A stretch of DNA of 64,000 bases from a bacterium (GCA_003577245.1 QEVS01000009.1:1-64000); one strand, 5' to 3'. Shown: positions 34,334 to 42,087, numbered from the stretch's first letter. Numbers and translations: made by a program. Notes: a model not told the origin generated them from the sequence alone.

Positions 34334-34581
34334 ACGGCTTTACCTCGCGCTAGCTGGGCGCTCCGCTACCCTGTGCGTGAACGATGCCACCGGCTCCATG
34401 CTGCATGCCGGCCTCCGTCATCTGAGCGCCGGTACCCCCGCTGTACCGCCACGACCTTACGTTTGCCGTCCATTCGAGCGCCCCTCGACCGGGCGCTGGC
34501 GCGGCTTCCCCAACCCGGCGAACGTACCAGCGAGCCCATGTCCCGTCAATCCCGGTGGGCCCTTCCTCGGCACTTTGCTTG
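34334..34581. other. Divergent intergenic region upstream of the propeller operon
   Basis: No gene is visible on either strand. It holds the leftward promoter of the propeller-transglycosylase operon, which I could not place, and at its right end the rightward promoter of the leader ORF. Confidence 0.4.
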
Positions 34582-34611
34582 TTGACGCCTGTCCCCCCGG
34601 TTTGCTACGTT
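34582..34611 (+). promoter_or_regulatory. Promoter of the leader-ORF transcript
   Basis: TTGACG (34582-34587), an 18-base spacer and TACGTT (34606-34611). The start would be near 34618. A 6-bp dyad TTCCTT-CCC-AAGGAA (34610-34624) covers the start site and could be an operator. Confidence 0.55.
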
Positions 34612-34637
34612 CCTTCCCAAGGAAGGAGGTGATGCGC

Positions 34638-34700
34638 ATGGACGATCACAGTCGTAGTTACGGCCGGAGCATCTTGGCGCGGGAGGTGACCTCCTCCTAA
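34638..34700 (+). CDS. 20-codon leader ORF in a terminator-bearing RNA ahead of birA
   Basis: ATG at 34638 has the strongest ribosome site in the window, AAGGAGGTGAT at 34623-34633, eight bases away. The product is MDDHSRSYGRSILAREVTSS, with no run of one amino acid. The stop codon lies in the 5' arm of a 7-bp hairpin (34697-34718), and a full terminator follows at 34727-34757, just before birA. The ORF end contains ACCTCCT, complementary to its own ribosome site. The arrangement resembles a leader-peptide attenuator, or else a small RNA with a coding part. A second ATG at 34632 is in frame. I know of no family for the peptide. Confidence 0.55.
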   Translation: MDDHSRSYGRSILAREVTSS

Positions 34701-34718
34701 GACTGTCTTCGGTCTTAG
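34697..34718 (+). repeat. 7-bp hairpin covering the leader ORF stop codon
   Basis: CTAAGAC (34697-34703) pairs with GTCTTAG (34712-34718); loop TGTCTTCG. The TAA stop is inside the first arm, so a ribosome at the stop would open the hairpin. Confidence 0.65.
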
Positions 34719-34726
34719 CTACGCCA

Positions 34727-34761
34727 GGGGCCGGGTGCAAAACCCGGCCCCTTTTGCTTTC
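34727..34761 (+). terminator. Strong terminator between leader ORF and birA
   Basis: GGGGCCGGGT (34727-34736) pairs perfectly with ACCCGGCCCC (34742-34751), loop GCAAA, followed by TTTTGCTTTC. The birA start is 10-20 bases beyond, so birA expression from the upstream promoter needs read-through. Confidence 0.85.
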
Positions 34762-34770
34762 ATGTGGAGA

Positions 34771-35553
34771 ATGCCCCGGTTCGACACAGCCGCCTTTCAC
34801 CAGCGCCTCGCCACAGCCGGAATCGGCCGGGCCCTCGAATACCGTTCCGTGGTGGAAACCACCATGACAGTCGCAGCCGGTCTCGCCCGTTCCGGCGCCT
34901 GCCATGGCACGCTGGTTCTCGCTGAGCAGCAAACAGCCGGCCGCGGCCGCCGGGGCCGCACCTTCCACAGTCCCCCGGAAGGCAACCTCTACTTCACCCT
35001 CATCCTGCGCACGGCGCCCGAGACCCATCGCCGGTTGCCGGTGGCGCTCCCGCTCGCGGTAGCAGCGGCCTGCCGCGCCGAGGGGTGCGACGCGCTCATC
35101 AAATGGCCGAACGACATCTGGGCGAAGGGCCGCAAGCTCTGCGGAATGCTCATCGATGCAGAGTCGGCCGTGGGCGAAGGAACGGCCCTGGCGCTCGCCG
35201 GGATAGGGGTGAACGTGAACGGCGACCCCGGCACGGTGCCCGAGCTACGCGACATCGCGACGAGCCTCACCCGTGAGCTGGCCCGCCCGGTCAGCCGCGA
35301 GCAGCTCCTGGCTCGCATCTGCCTCGAGATCGAAAACGCCCTCGCGGCCGCCGGCGAGGACCTGCTGGCCGCCTATCGAAAGTTGAGCCTGGTTCTTGGC
35401 CGGGACGTACTCCTCTCCTACCCGGATGGGGAAGCACGGACCGCCTGCGCCGAAGCGATTGACAGCGACGGCGCGCTCCTCGTCCGCTACCCGGATGGGA
35501 CTCGCGAAACGGTTACGGCCGCCGATGTCACTCTCCGTCCCGCGGGCGGCTGA
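34771..35553 (+). CDS. birA: Biotin-[acetyl-CoA-carboxylase] ligase, class I (no DNA-binding domain)
   Basis: The enzyme joins biotin to the carboxyl carrier protein using ATP. Signatures are TLVLAEQQTAGRGRRGRTFHSPPEGNLYFTLIL (the GRGRRG nucleotide loop), LIKWPNDIWAKGRKLCGMLID and LAGIGVNVN. The protein of 260 residues has the catalytic and small C-terminal domain but no N-terminal winged helix, so it cannot repress its own operon like E. coli BirA. ATG 34771 has GGAG only one base away; ATG 34762 is in frame. The short or missing ribosome spacing and the terminator just upstream are odd and suggest controlled expression. Confidence 0.92.
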   Translation: MPRFDTAAFHQRLATAGIGRALEYRSVVETTMTVAAGLARSGACHGTLVLAEQQTAGRGRRGRTFHSPPEGNLYFTLILRTAPETHRRLPVALPLAVAAACRAEGCDALIKWPNDIWAKGRKLCGMLIDAESAVGEGTALALAGIGVNVNGDPGTVPELRDIATSLTRELARPVSREQLLARICLEIENALAAAGEDLLAAYRKLSLVLGRDVLLSYPDGEARTACAEAIDSDGALLVRYPDGTRETVTAADVTLRPAGG

Positions 35554-35555
35554 TT

Positions 35556-35837
35556 TCAGGCGGCCGCGGGTTCAGGGAGCGCAGCTGCTTCCGCCCCGGT
35601 CCGGGGGTAGCAGCCGCGGAACCGCCAGGCCACCACGGCGGCGCCACCGCCAAGCGTGAGCGGCAGCAAGCCCAGGCCCAGCGCCGGTGAAACCAGCAGC
35701 GCTACCACCAGCTTGCAAATGGTCATTCCGCCGATGATCGCGGCCGTTGTCCGCGGCCGCAGGATGAGCGGCCTCGCCTCGATCTCGGGACTCGTCTCAA
35801 GGAGCAGCCCAAGACGGTAACGCATGACTGTGAACAT
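35556..35837 (-). CDS. Small membrane protein of unknown function
   Basis: The 93-residue product has a charged N-terminus (MRYRLGLLLETSPEIEARPLILR) and two membrane segments (about 30-50 and 52-72), ending in an Ala/Pro tail. AGAGGGTG is upstream of ATG 35837. The ORF converges on birA with two bases between the stops. I recognise no family. Confidence 0.5.
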   Translation of the reverse strand: MFTVMRYRLGLLLETSPEIEARPLILRPRTTAAIIGGMTICKLVVALLVSPALGLGLLPLTLGGGAAVVAWRFRGCYPRTGAEAAALPEPAAA

Positions 35838-35925
35838 CGCCGCACCCTCTCACCCGTGATGCCGCTCTTGCCCCATTGTCTCTTGTGGTTGGCGGCGCTG
35901 CGGTTTCGCCTTCGTGGCGAAATAG

Positions 35926-37017
35926 TCACCCGGCCCCGCTGCGTACAGCTCGTTCGATGACGCGGGCGCAGTCGAGGAGCTCGGGGATGACGAGGTACTC
36001 ATCCCTCGTGTGCTGGTTGTACCCTCCCCGGCCGAAGACCACGCTGGCGATGCCGTGTCCCCGGAAGACGTTGCCGTCGGTCCCGCCTCCCACCGGGTGG
36101 GGGTCGGGTTCCATGCCGAACTCCTGCAGGACGCCGTACAGCAGCTTCGCTGCGGGGTCGTCTTCGGTAAGGCGGTAACCGGGATATTCGCGCCTGAAGC
36201 TCGCCTCGATCCGGGCCCCGGGGTGCCGGCCGCGCACGGCCTCGACGTGAGCTTCGGCCTGGCCCTGGAGCGCCTGGACCGCGCCCTCGTCCATGCTCCG
36301 CATCTCCCCTTCGATGCGGCAGTGGTCCGGGACGGCGTTCCGCACGAGCCCGCCCTGGATCCGGCCCACGTTGCCCGTGGTCTCCGCGTCAAAGCGTCCC
36401 TGCGGGAGGCCAGAGACTATCTCGGCGGCGATTGTGATCGCGGGTATGCCCTTTTCCGGCTCAAGCCCGGCGTGCGCCGAGCGTCCGAAGACGTCGATGT
36501 CGTACGTATGGTGGAAGGGCGCCTGCCCCTGGATGCTCGCCGGCGGCCCACCGCTGTCAATCACAAGCGCTACCTTCGCGCTGATCCGGCTGTAGTCCAT
36601 GTTTCGTGCGCCCAGGAGGCCAACTTCCTCGCCGCGGCTCACGGCGACCTCGACCGCCCGGTGGGCTCCGCCATCTTCCCGGAGTGATTCGATTACTTCC
36701 AGGATGACCGCGCACCCGGCCTTGTTGTCGGCTCCCAGGATGGTCGTCCCGTCGCTGCGGATGATGTCGGGTCCATCAAACACGGGCTTGATTCCCCGTC
36801 CCGGCTCGACGGTGTCCATGTGGGCCGAAAGCAGGAGCGGCTCTCCGTGGCCGGCGATGCGGCCAAGCACGTTGCCGTGCGCATCCTGGGAAGCCTCGGC
36901 GCCGAGGGCGCGCAGGCGCCGCTCGATCTCGGCCGCCACGGCGTCTTCAGAACCGGAGGGCGACTCGATGGCCACAAGTTCCAGGAATGTGCGGACGATG
37001 CGGTCGCGATTGATCAT
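35926..37017 (-). CDS. M20 family metallopeptidase (PepT-like)
   Basis: The zinc ligands of the M20 family are in place: LLLSAHMDTVEPG (His-x-Asp), LGADNKAGCAVILE (bridging Asp), VAVSRGEEVGLLGARN (catalytic Glu pair), the Asp in VIDSGG, and the final His in YNQHTRDEYLVIPEL. A dimerisation domain lies at about residues 175-285 (YDIDVFGRSAHAGLEPEKGIPAI). Length 363 matches PepT-like enzymes that act on tripeptides or other small substrates. Substrate not fixed by sequence. The gene sits alone between DAHP synthase (downstream end to start gap 45 bases) and the small membrane protein. Confidence 0.88.
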   Translation of the reverse strand: MINRDRIVRTFLELVAIESPSGSEDAVAAEIERRLRALGAEASQDAHGNVLGRIAGHGEPLLLSAHMDTVEPGRGIKPVFDGPDIIRSDGTTILGADNKAGCAVILEVIESLREDGGAHRAVEVAVSRGEEVGLLGARNMDYSRISAKVALVIDSGGPPASIQGQAPFHHTYDIDVFGRSAHAGLEPEKGIPAITIAAEIVSGLPQGRFDAETTGNVGRIQGGLVRNAVPDHCRIEGEMRSMDEGAVQALQGQAEAHVEAVRGRHPGARIEASFRREYPGYRLTEDDPAAKLLYGVLQEFGMEPDPHPVGGGTDGNVFRGHGIASVVFGRGGYNQHTRDEYLVIPELLDCARVIERAVRSGAG

Positions 37018-37062
37018 GCCCGAAAGGGTAAGGCCCCGGCCGGGCCAGCGGAAGCGCGTCTC

Positions 37063-38145
37063 CTATTTCGCCGACGCCATTACCGTGGCGCCCGATTCCA
37101 TGCCAACCCCGGCCAGCATTGCGTGGATACGGCGCATGTTCTCGACAATCCGGCCTGCCTCGCGGCCAACCGCCTGCTTGCCGTCGCACAGGGCCTCGGC
37201 GGGGTTCGAGTGGATGTCGAACTCAATACCGTGCGCGCCGGCGGCGATGAAACCGTAGGCCACGCGTTCCACCAGCTTGCGGTCGCCGGAGCTGTGGCTC
37301 GGGTCGGCGATGAGCGGGAGGTGGGACTTCACCCGGACGAGGGGGATCATCGAGATGTCCGCCGAGAACCGCGTCTCCGACTCAAAGCTCTTGATGCCGC
37401 GGTAGCAGAGGATCACGTTGGTGTTCCCGTGGGCTGTTGTGCGTCCCTCCCGGTCAACACCCGACATAATGTAGGCCGCCGCGCAGAGCCACTCGCTCAT
37501 GTCGTTGCCGAATCCGTGCTTGAGGATGATGGGCACGTCTATCCGGGAGAGCTCTTCGAGGAGCGGGGAGTACTGCGCGCTCCTTGCCCCCACCTGGATC
37601 ACGTTCACGCCGGCATCGAGGAACGCCTGCAGGTGCCGCAGGTCGATGAGCTCGCTCACGATGGGCAGGCCAGTCTCCGCCTTCATGGCCCGCGCGATCT
37701 CCAGGCCGCGCTTCAGTTCGAGCCCCCGGTAGTCGTATGGGCTGGTGCGCGACTTGTCGACGAACGCCCGGAGGATGTCAACGCCGGCATCCTTCGCCAT
37801 CCGGGCTGACTCGATTGCCTGCTGCTCGCTCTCGATTGCACATGGTCCGCCGAAAACCGTCAGGTGTGGCCCGCCAACGGGCACCCCGGCTACGCTTACC
37901 ACCGTGTCTTCGTGGTGGAAGTTGCGGCTGGCGTCCTTGAACTTCTCTGTGATGCGGATCACACGGTCGACACCGGGTAGCTCCGAGATGCGGCCGTCAT
38001 CGACGATGGCAGCGATGCCCTTGACACCGATTACAGTCGTGTCGCTCACGATGGTTTCGCAGCGCAGGCCGTAGTCGCGCATGATCCGGTCGATGACGTG
38101 CTGAACCTGGTCGGACGTGGCCCCTTCGGCCATATGGATGATCAT
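37063..38145 (-). CDS. aroF: 3-deoxy-7-phosphoheptulonate (DAHP) synthase family protein
   Basis: The N-terminal 75 residues are the ferredoxin-like regulatory domain of type I-beta enzymes (MIIHMAEGATSDQVQHVIDRI, VIGVKGI), and the TIM barrel follows: FGGPCAIESEQQAIESARMAKDAG, SRTSPYDYRGLE, IVSELIDLRHLQAFLDAGVNVIQVGARSAQ, ILKHGFGNDMSEWLCAAAYI, LIADPSHSSGDRKLV. The enzyme condenses phosphoenolpyruvate and erythrose-4-phosphate, the first step to aromatic amino acids. Several canonical positions differ (RAFVDKSRTSPYDYRG where RGGAFKPRTSPY is usual, DPSHSSG for DPSHGTG), so this could be a specialised paralogue. Confidence 0.82.
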   Translation of the reverse strand: MIIHMAEGATSDQVQHVIDRIMRDYGLRCETIVSDTTVIGVKGIAAIVDDGRISELPGVDRVIRITEKFKDASRNFHHEDTVVSVAGVPVGGPHLTVFGGPCAIESEQQAIESARMAKDAGVDILRAFVDKSRTSPYDYRGLELKRGLEIARAMKAETGLPIVSELIDLRHLQAFLDAGVNVIQVGARSAQYSPLLEELSRIDVPIILKHGFGNDMSEWLCAAAYIMSGVDREGRTTAHGNTNVILCYRGIKSFESETRFSADISMIPLVRVKSHLPLIADPSHSSGDRKLVERVAYGFIAAGAHGIEFDIHSNPAEALCDGKQAVGREAGRIVENMRRIHAMLAGVGMESGATVMASAK

Positions 38146-38224
38146 CTGCTGGCGGACTCCGTTATGTTGGGAGCCATTCTCTCGTCTCAGCAGCCTACGT
38201 GCGACACGCCCCTGCCCGGGCAGT

Positions 38225-39073
38225 TCAGAAGAGGATCGACGAAAGCCGCCTCTGGTACTCGCGTGTTACGGGGGAGTCCAGGCCAAGGATGTCGAACACG
38301 GCCAGGGCTGCCTTGCGCGCCGCTCCGTCGGCGAACGCGCGGTCCAGCCGCAGAGACTCCATCAGTTCGTCCAGCGCGCGTTCGTACTGCTCCCGGGCGG
38401 CGAGCATCACGCCCCAGCGGTAGCGCGCACGAGGGTCCTTCGGGTTGCCCATCGCCTCGCCTTCAAGGTCCTCCCCGGCGTGCCGGTCTGCGAACCCTTC
38501 CAGGAAGATGCGATGCTTGAGCACCTTTGCCCGGCGATCACCGGGGGCACGATCGAGAAGCCGCTCTGCTTCGGCCTGCTCACCGCGGCCGGCCAGGATC
38601 GCCGCGAGACCAACGAGCGCCTCCACATTCCCCGGCTGCGCTTCGAGAGCGGCTCGATAGCCCGCTTCGGCGCCCGCAACATCGCCCTGGCGCAGCCGGT
38701 CCGCGGCTTCGGCAGCCGCCTGGTCGGCCGGGCCAGGCGCCAGCTGCTGGAAGAACGCGCGCACGCGTGCCTCCGGGATTGCGCCCGTGAATTCGGCCAC
38801 GACCTTGCCGTTGCGAAAAGCCTTTACGGCAGGGATCCCCTGGATGCCGTAGGCCATCGACGTTTCCGGGTTCTCGTCCGTGTTCAGCTTCGCCAGCACG
38901 ACAGAGCCACCGTATTCTGCGGCCACCCGCTCGATGATTGGCCCCAGAACCCGGCAGGGGCCGCACCACGGCGCCCAGAAATCGACCACCACGGGCCGCT
39001 TGCTGGATTCGGTCAGCACCTCGCTTGCAAATGTGTCGTCGGTGACGTCGCGCACGGCGGAACCGGCAGGCAT
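38225..39073 (-). CDS. cnoX: Thioredoxin-TPR protein (CnoX/YbbN type)
   Basis: Residues 1-110 are a thioredoxin domain with the intact active site VDFWAPWCGPCRVLGPI and cis-Pro GIQGIPAVKAFRNG. The rest, Ala-rich, has tetratricopeptide-like helices (AEAGYRAALEAQPGNVEALVGLAAILAGRG), and a C-terminal RYRWGVMLAAREQYERALDELMESLRLD as in CnoX. E. coli CnoX is a holdase that passes oxidised clients to DnaK and GroEL. Unlike E. coli CnoX, which has SxxC, this copy keeps CGPC and so can be redox-active. Length 282 is normal. Its start is 112 bases from the RNase P RNA. Confidence 0.88.
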   Translation of the reverse strand: MPAGSAVRDVTDDTFASEVLTESSKRPVVVDFWAPWCGPCRVLGPIIERVAAEYGGSVVLAKLNTDENPETSMAYGIQGIPAVKAFRNGKVVAEFTGAIPEARVRAFFQQLAPGPADQAAAEAADRLRQGDVAGAEAGYRAALEAQPGNVEALVGLAAILAGRGEQAEAERLLDRAPGDRRAKVLKHRIFLEGFADRHAGEDLEGEAMGNPKDPRARYRWGVMLAAREQYERALDELMESLRLDRAFADGAARKAALAVFDILGLDSPVTREYQRRLSSILF

Positions 39074-39186
39074 GGAATCACTCTCCGGAAGTCAGATTCG
39101 GCGTGGTTCGATCGTAGCGAATGGGTCCGCGCAAGAGGAAGTACAACCGGTCCACCGGGAGGGGGCCGTAGGGTCTCAGTCGTGGC

Positions 39187-39538
39187 AGTTCAGCGGGCCT
39201 GTAAGCCGGATTCTGTGCCTCCCGCGGCGCGGGAGCGGCGATCATCTCTCTGGGCGCCACGTTGCCGTAACGCTCGTGCAGCCAACCCGGGAGTGATAAC
39301 GGGCCGGGACCCCTTCTCCCCTATTTGGCCTTGCTCCAGGCGGGGTTTTCACGGCCGCCCTGTCACCAGGACGCCGGTGCGCTCTTACCGCACCATTTCA
39401 CCCTTACCTGCCGAAGCAGGCGGTATGTTTCTGTTGCACTTTCCGTCGGCTTGCGCCGCCCGGGCGTTACCCGGCGCCTCTTCCCGGTGGAGTCCGGACT
39501 TTCCTCCCCGAAGGGCGATCGCCCGGCCCGCTGAACCA
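39187..39538 (-). ncRNA. rnpB: RNase P RNA, bacterial A-type
   Basis: The transcript, read on the minus strand, opens with GTTCAGCGGGCC (39536-39525), which pairs perfectly over 12 bp with GGCCCGCTGAAC at the 3' end (39199-39188) to form P1. The universal core segments are present: GAGGAAAGTCCGGACTCC, CAACAGAAACATACCGCC, GGTAAGGGTGAAATGGTGCGGTAAGAGCGCACC, GGTGACAGGG, GGAGCAAGGCCAAATAGGG and AGAATCCGGCTTACAGGCC. Length about 352 bases. L15 reads CGTGAAAACCCC, without the usual GGU that pairs with tRNA CCA. It processes tRNA 5' ends. It has its own extended -10 promoter. Confidence 0.97.
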
Positions 39539-39543
39539 CCGCA

Positions 39544-39552
39544 ATTGTACCA
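39544..39552 (-). promoter_or_regulatory. Extended -10 promoter of rnpB
   Basis: On the minus strand TGGTACAAT (39552-39544) is an extended -10 (TGn plus TACAAT), about seven bases before the predicted RNA 5' end. No -35 is evident. Confidence 0.6.
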
Positions 39553-39582
39553 GACAGCGGTTGGCCCGGGGCCGGCCAGGGG

Positions 39583-40080
39583 TCAGCTGGAGCCTGCCAT
39601 CGCCGCCAGCTGCCGCGCGTGGTCCTTCGCATGGATGCGCAGGAAGAGCAGCCATTCCCGCCAGTTCAGCTCTCCGAAGAATGGGTGCTCCCACTTCACA
39701 TCGAGGAATGCGCCCGCGCCGGCTTCGCGCACGTGGACGTAGAGCGAATCAAGCGCCTCTCGATGGCTTGCGAGCATCTCCTCGAACGTTCCTGCCGGTG
39801 CTTGCTCCTCGCCGCCCGGGAGTTCTCCCGTGCAGGCCACGTGCAGAATCTGCCGCGCGCAATGGATGTCCGAGCCGGTTGCGTGCCGCAAGCAGTCCTC
39901 CGGCGACCACGTCTCGCCGCGGGGAACCGTGGTTCGCGCTCCCGGGTTGATCGCCAGCGCCGCTTCGGCAAGCTCCTTCATCCCCTCCTCCACCCGCGCG
40001 ATAAGGTCCTCAACGGATTTCTCTGCTGCCTGCGACTGCAGGTAGGAGCGAATGCGCAGAGTCTCGGGGTCGGTGGTCAT
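39583..40080 (-). CDS. DinB-family helix-bundle protein
   Basis: The 165-residue protein starts MTTDPETLRIRSYLQ after GAGGAGG at a seven-base distance; the frame is open to 40116 but without a site. It has the four-helix pattern of DinB-like proteins with the metal histidines in LRHATGSDIHCARQI and LRIHAKDHARQLAAM, and a middle W-E-H motif (DVKWEHPFFGELNWREWLLFLRIH). Such proteins are thiol-dependent transferases or of unknown role. The last codons are 45 bases from the 5' end of rnpB on the same strand. Confidence 0.75.
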   Translation of the reverse strand: MTTDPETLRIRSYLQSQAAEKSVEDLIARVEEGMKELAEAALAINPGARTTVPRGETWSPEDCLRHATGSDIHCARQILHVACTGELPGGEEQAPAGTFEEMLASHREALDSLYVHVREAGAGAFLDVKWEHPFFGELNWREWLLFLRIHAKDHARQLAAMAGSS

Positions 40081-40132
40081 AGCGTCCTCCTCGGCAAGTG
40101 GGTTGCATTGTGCCACGGACTCGGCGGGGGCG

Positions 40133-40804
40133 TCACCACCGGCTCTCCTGTGTTCGAACGAAAAGCTCGAGCCGGATCAACCCTCCCAGCAGCCGCTCCC
40201 TCGCCTCGCTGCGAAATCCCGCAATCCCTCGCGGGTGCCACGTATGGTCCACGGTCAACAGCCACCCGCCCGGGGAGAGCAGGCGGCGCGCCTCTGCACA
40301 CGCCTCTGCGGCTGCGCCTCGTGGAAGGTGCCCGATCAGGTGTGTCGCGGTGATGGCGTCAAAGGCGCCTGTTTCGAAAGGAGTCTCTCTCGCGTCGGCG
40401 TGGACAAGCGTGGCGCCGCCAGTGGCTGCAAGGCGGTCGCGCGCCAGTTCGAGCATGAACGGCGAGAGGTCGACTCCCGTGAGTTCGGCAGCGGGCAAGG
40501 CTCGCCGCAGGGCCGCCAGGCAGCGCCCCGGACCGCACCCCATTTCCAGCACGCGGGCCGGTTTCACCACGCGCAGACGCCTGGCCAATGCCCGCAGCAC
40601 GTGCCCCTCCGACGCGACGCTGTAGAGGTTGCGAATGCCTGCCTCGTAGGCCGCCACACTGCGCCGGGAGAGGTAGCCCTCGGGGAGAAAGTGCCATCGC
40701 TGCAGGTACCAGCCCGGGTAGGCTACCCCGTCGCGCGCCATGGGCGAGGCTGCGGCGTCGGCGAGGCACCGGGTGACCACCTGGGGCGGAAGGCGTTTCA
40801 GCAT
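40133..40804 (-). CDS. Class I SAM-dependent methyltransferase
   Basis: Motif I is VLEMGCGPGRCLAALRRA, then ELTGVDLSPFMLELARDRL (Asp for the ribose), ATLVHADARETPFETGAFDAITATHLIGHLP and LSPGGWLLTVDHTWHP. The 223 residues leave only about 75 N-terminal residues before motif I, so there is no large second domain. The substrate is unknown; a lipid or quinone is possible but not shown. The gene is upstream of the DinB-like gene with a 52-base gap. Confidence 0.85.
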   Translation of the reverse strand: MLKRLPPQVVTRCLADAAASPMARDGVAYPGWYLQRWHFLPEGYLSRRSVAAYEAGIRNLYSVASEGHVLRALARRLRVVKPARVLEMGCGPGRCLAALRRALPAAELTGVDLSPFMLELARDRLAATGGATLVHADARETPFETGAFDAITATHLIGHLPRGAAAEACAEARRLLSPGGWLLTVDHTWHPRGIAGFRSEARERLLGGLIRLELFVRTQESRW

Positions 40805-40902
40805 TGGCCCATGCTACCGGTGGTCCTCCCTTGCGGGGAGAGACTCTCACCCGCCGGCCACGTAGAATCCGCCCACACCATGTCTGAGAGAGGTACCAGG
40901 GA

Positions 40903-41196
40903 ATGATTACCATCGTCGCCAAGCTGCAGGCTGCCCCCGGCAAGGAGGGCGAGCTCCGCGCCGTGCTGGCCGAAATGGTCGGCAAGGTGAGGGCCGGCGA
41001 GCCCGGTGTCGTCAACTACTCCCTCCACACGGCCGACAACGACCCCACGCTTTTCATGTTCTACGAGCAGTACGCAAGCGCCGAAGCCTTCGATGCACAC
41101 GGCAAGACCGACCACATGCGCGCCATGGGAGGGAAGCTGGCCGGGTTGCTCGGTGGCCGCCCCGTCATCGAACGCTTTACGCAGATCTCCGGCTAA
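40903..41196 (+). CDS. Antibiotic-biosynthesis-monooxygenase-fold protein (YgiN-like)
   Basis: The 97-residue protein is a single ferredoxin-like ABM domain: ITIVAKLQAAPGKEGELRAVLAEMV, EPGVVNYSLHTADNDPTLFMFYEQYASAEAFDAH, and PVIERFTQI. Proteins of this size act on quinols or small phenols without cofactor, or have no known reaction. GAGAGG upstream of ATG 40903. The first gene of a rightward pair with a small membrane protein after 74 bases. Confidence 0.85.
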   Translation: MITIVAKLQAAPGKEGELRAVLAEMVGKVRAGEPGVVNYSLHTADNDPTLFMFYEQYASAEAFDAHGKTDHMRAMGGKLAGLLGGRPVIERFTQISG

Positions 41197-41270
41197 CACG
41201 GCCACCGGTCATTCAGGTGCGGCGGGGGCTGAACTGTACTGTTCTGCCCCCCACCTATAGGATGAGACCG

Positions 41271-41510
41271 ATGACAGCGCCCCAGCCTCGCCGCACTCGA
41301 CGTCGCGCCGCGCCGGGACCCTCGCTGCCGCGGCCGGGCGCCGCTTCTCCGGCTGAGGCTTCTGCCGCGCGCCAGCGTCGCAGCATCTCCCACCACCGCG
41401 AGCATCATGTCACCACCGACTACGGCTACGTACACCGCGACCTGATCGCAGTTGCCGCGACAGGTGCGGTCACGCTCGCCTTCGTGGTGGGAATGTCCTT
41501 CCTTCTCTGA
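41271..41510 (+). CDS. Small single-pass membrane protein
   Basis: About 79 residues: a basic, Pro/Arg/Ala-rich N-terminus (TAPQPRRTRRRAAPG), a His-rich turn HHREHHVTTDYGYVHRDL, and one C-terminal membrane segment (IAVAATGAVTLAFVVGMSFLL), so the protein is tail-anchored. ATG 41271 is preceded by GGATGAG; ATG 41262 is also in frame. TATAGG at 41256 may be a -10 box that would give a near-leaderless message. The function is unknown. Confidence 0.55.
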   Translation: MTAPQPRRTRRRAAPGPSLPRPGAASPAEASAARQRRSISHHREHHVTTDYGYVHRDLIAVAATGAVTLAFVVGMSFLL

Positions 41511-41547
41511 CCGGAAGGGAGCGCTCACCGTCCCCGGGCCCGTTTAT

Positions 41548-42045
41548 CTAGCGCAGGTTCACGTAGGCCAGGTAGGCGCCTATTCCCACCGCCACAAGGC
41601 CGTAGAGCGCCACCCGCATGGGCACGAATAGCGGCAGCATCGCCCACGCGAGCACGATGCCCCCAATGGCGAAGGCCACCACCACCGGGCCGCGTTTCCG
41701 GCCCGTCGCATACTCCATGGCGCGGGTGAAGCCATAGCCCAGGGCCGCGCCCAGGAAGATAGAGAGAAAGCCGAACGTAAACGGCAGGAGCACGAAGCTC
41801 CAGATAGCGCCCATCACCACGCCACCGGCCACCGCCGCCGCTGCCGCTCGCGCCAGGTGGGCACCCGACAGCGTGTAGATGGGCGACTTCACGATGCGCG
41901 CGCAATCGCGGCAGCGCGCTCCAACCGGCGTCTGTACCAGGCAACGCGGGCATATCGGCGCCTCGCAACGGCTGCAGCGCAGTGCTGTTTCGACCGAAGG
42001 GTGGCGAGGGCAGTTGACTACCTCGGTCACGGTCGGCGGCACCAC
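41548..42045 (-). CDS. B-box-like zinc-finger membrane protein
   Basis: Residues 10-50 contain a cysteine/histidine cluster (NCPRHPSVETALRCSRCEAP, ICPRCLVQTPVGARCRDCAR) spaced like a B-box or RING-derived zinc finger, followed by four membrane segments (roughly 65-85, 85-105, 118-135, 140-160). Proteins with this layout are common in Chloroflexota and Actinobacteria and sometimes precede rhomboid proteases; no protease domain is attached here. GTG at 42045 or 42042 is the likely start. The stop is 37 bases from the convergent small membrane gene. Function unknown. Confidence 0.7.
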   Translation of the reverse strand: MVPPTVTEVVNCPRHPSVETALRCSRCEAPICPRCLVQTPVGARCRDCARIVKSPIYTLSGAHLARAAAAAVAGGVVMGAIWSFVLLPFTFGFLSIFLGAALGYGFTRAMEYATGRKRGPVVVAFAIGGIVLAWAMLPLFVPMRVALYGLVAVGIGAYLAYVNLR

Positions 42046-42087
42046 GTTGAAGTCGGCATGACCGCCCGACTGTAGGTCACGGTGAAC

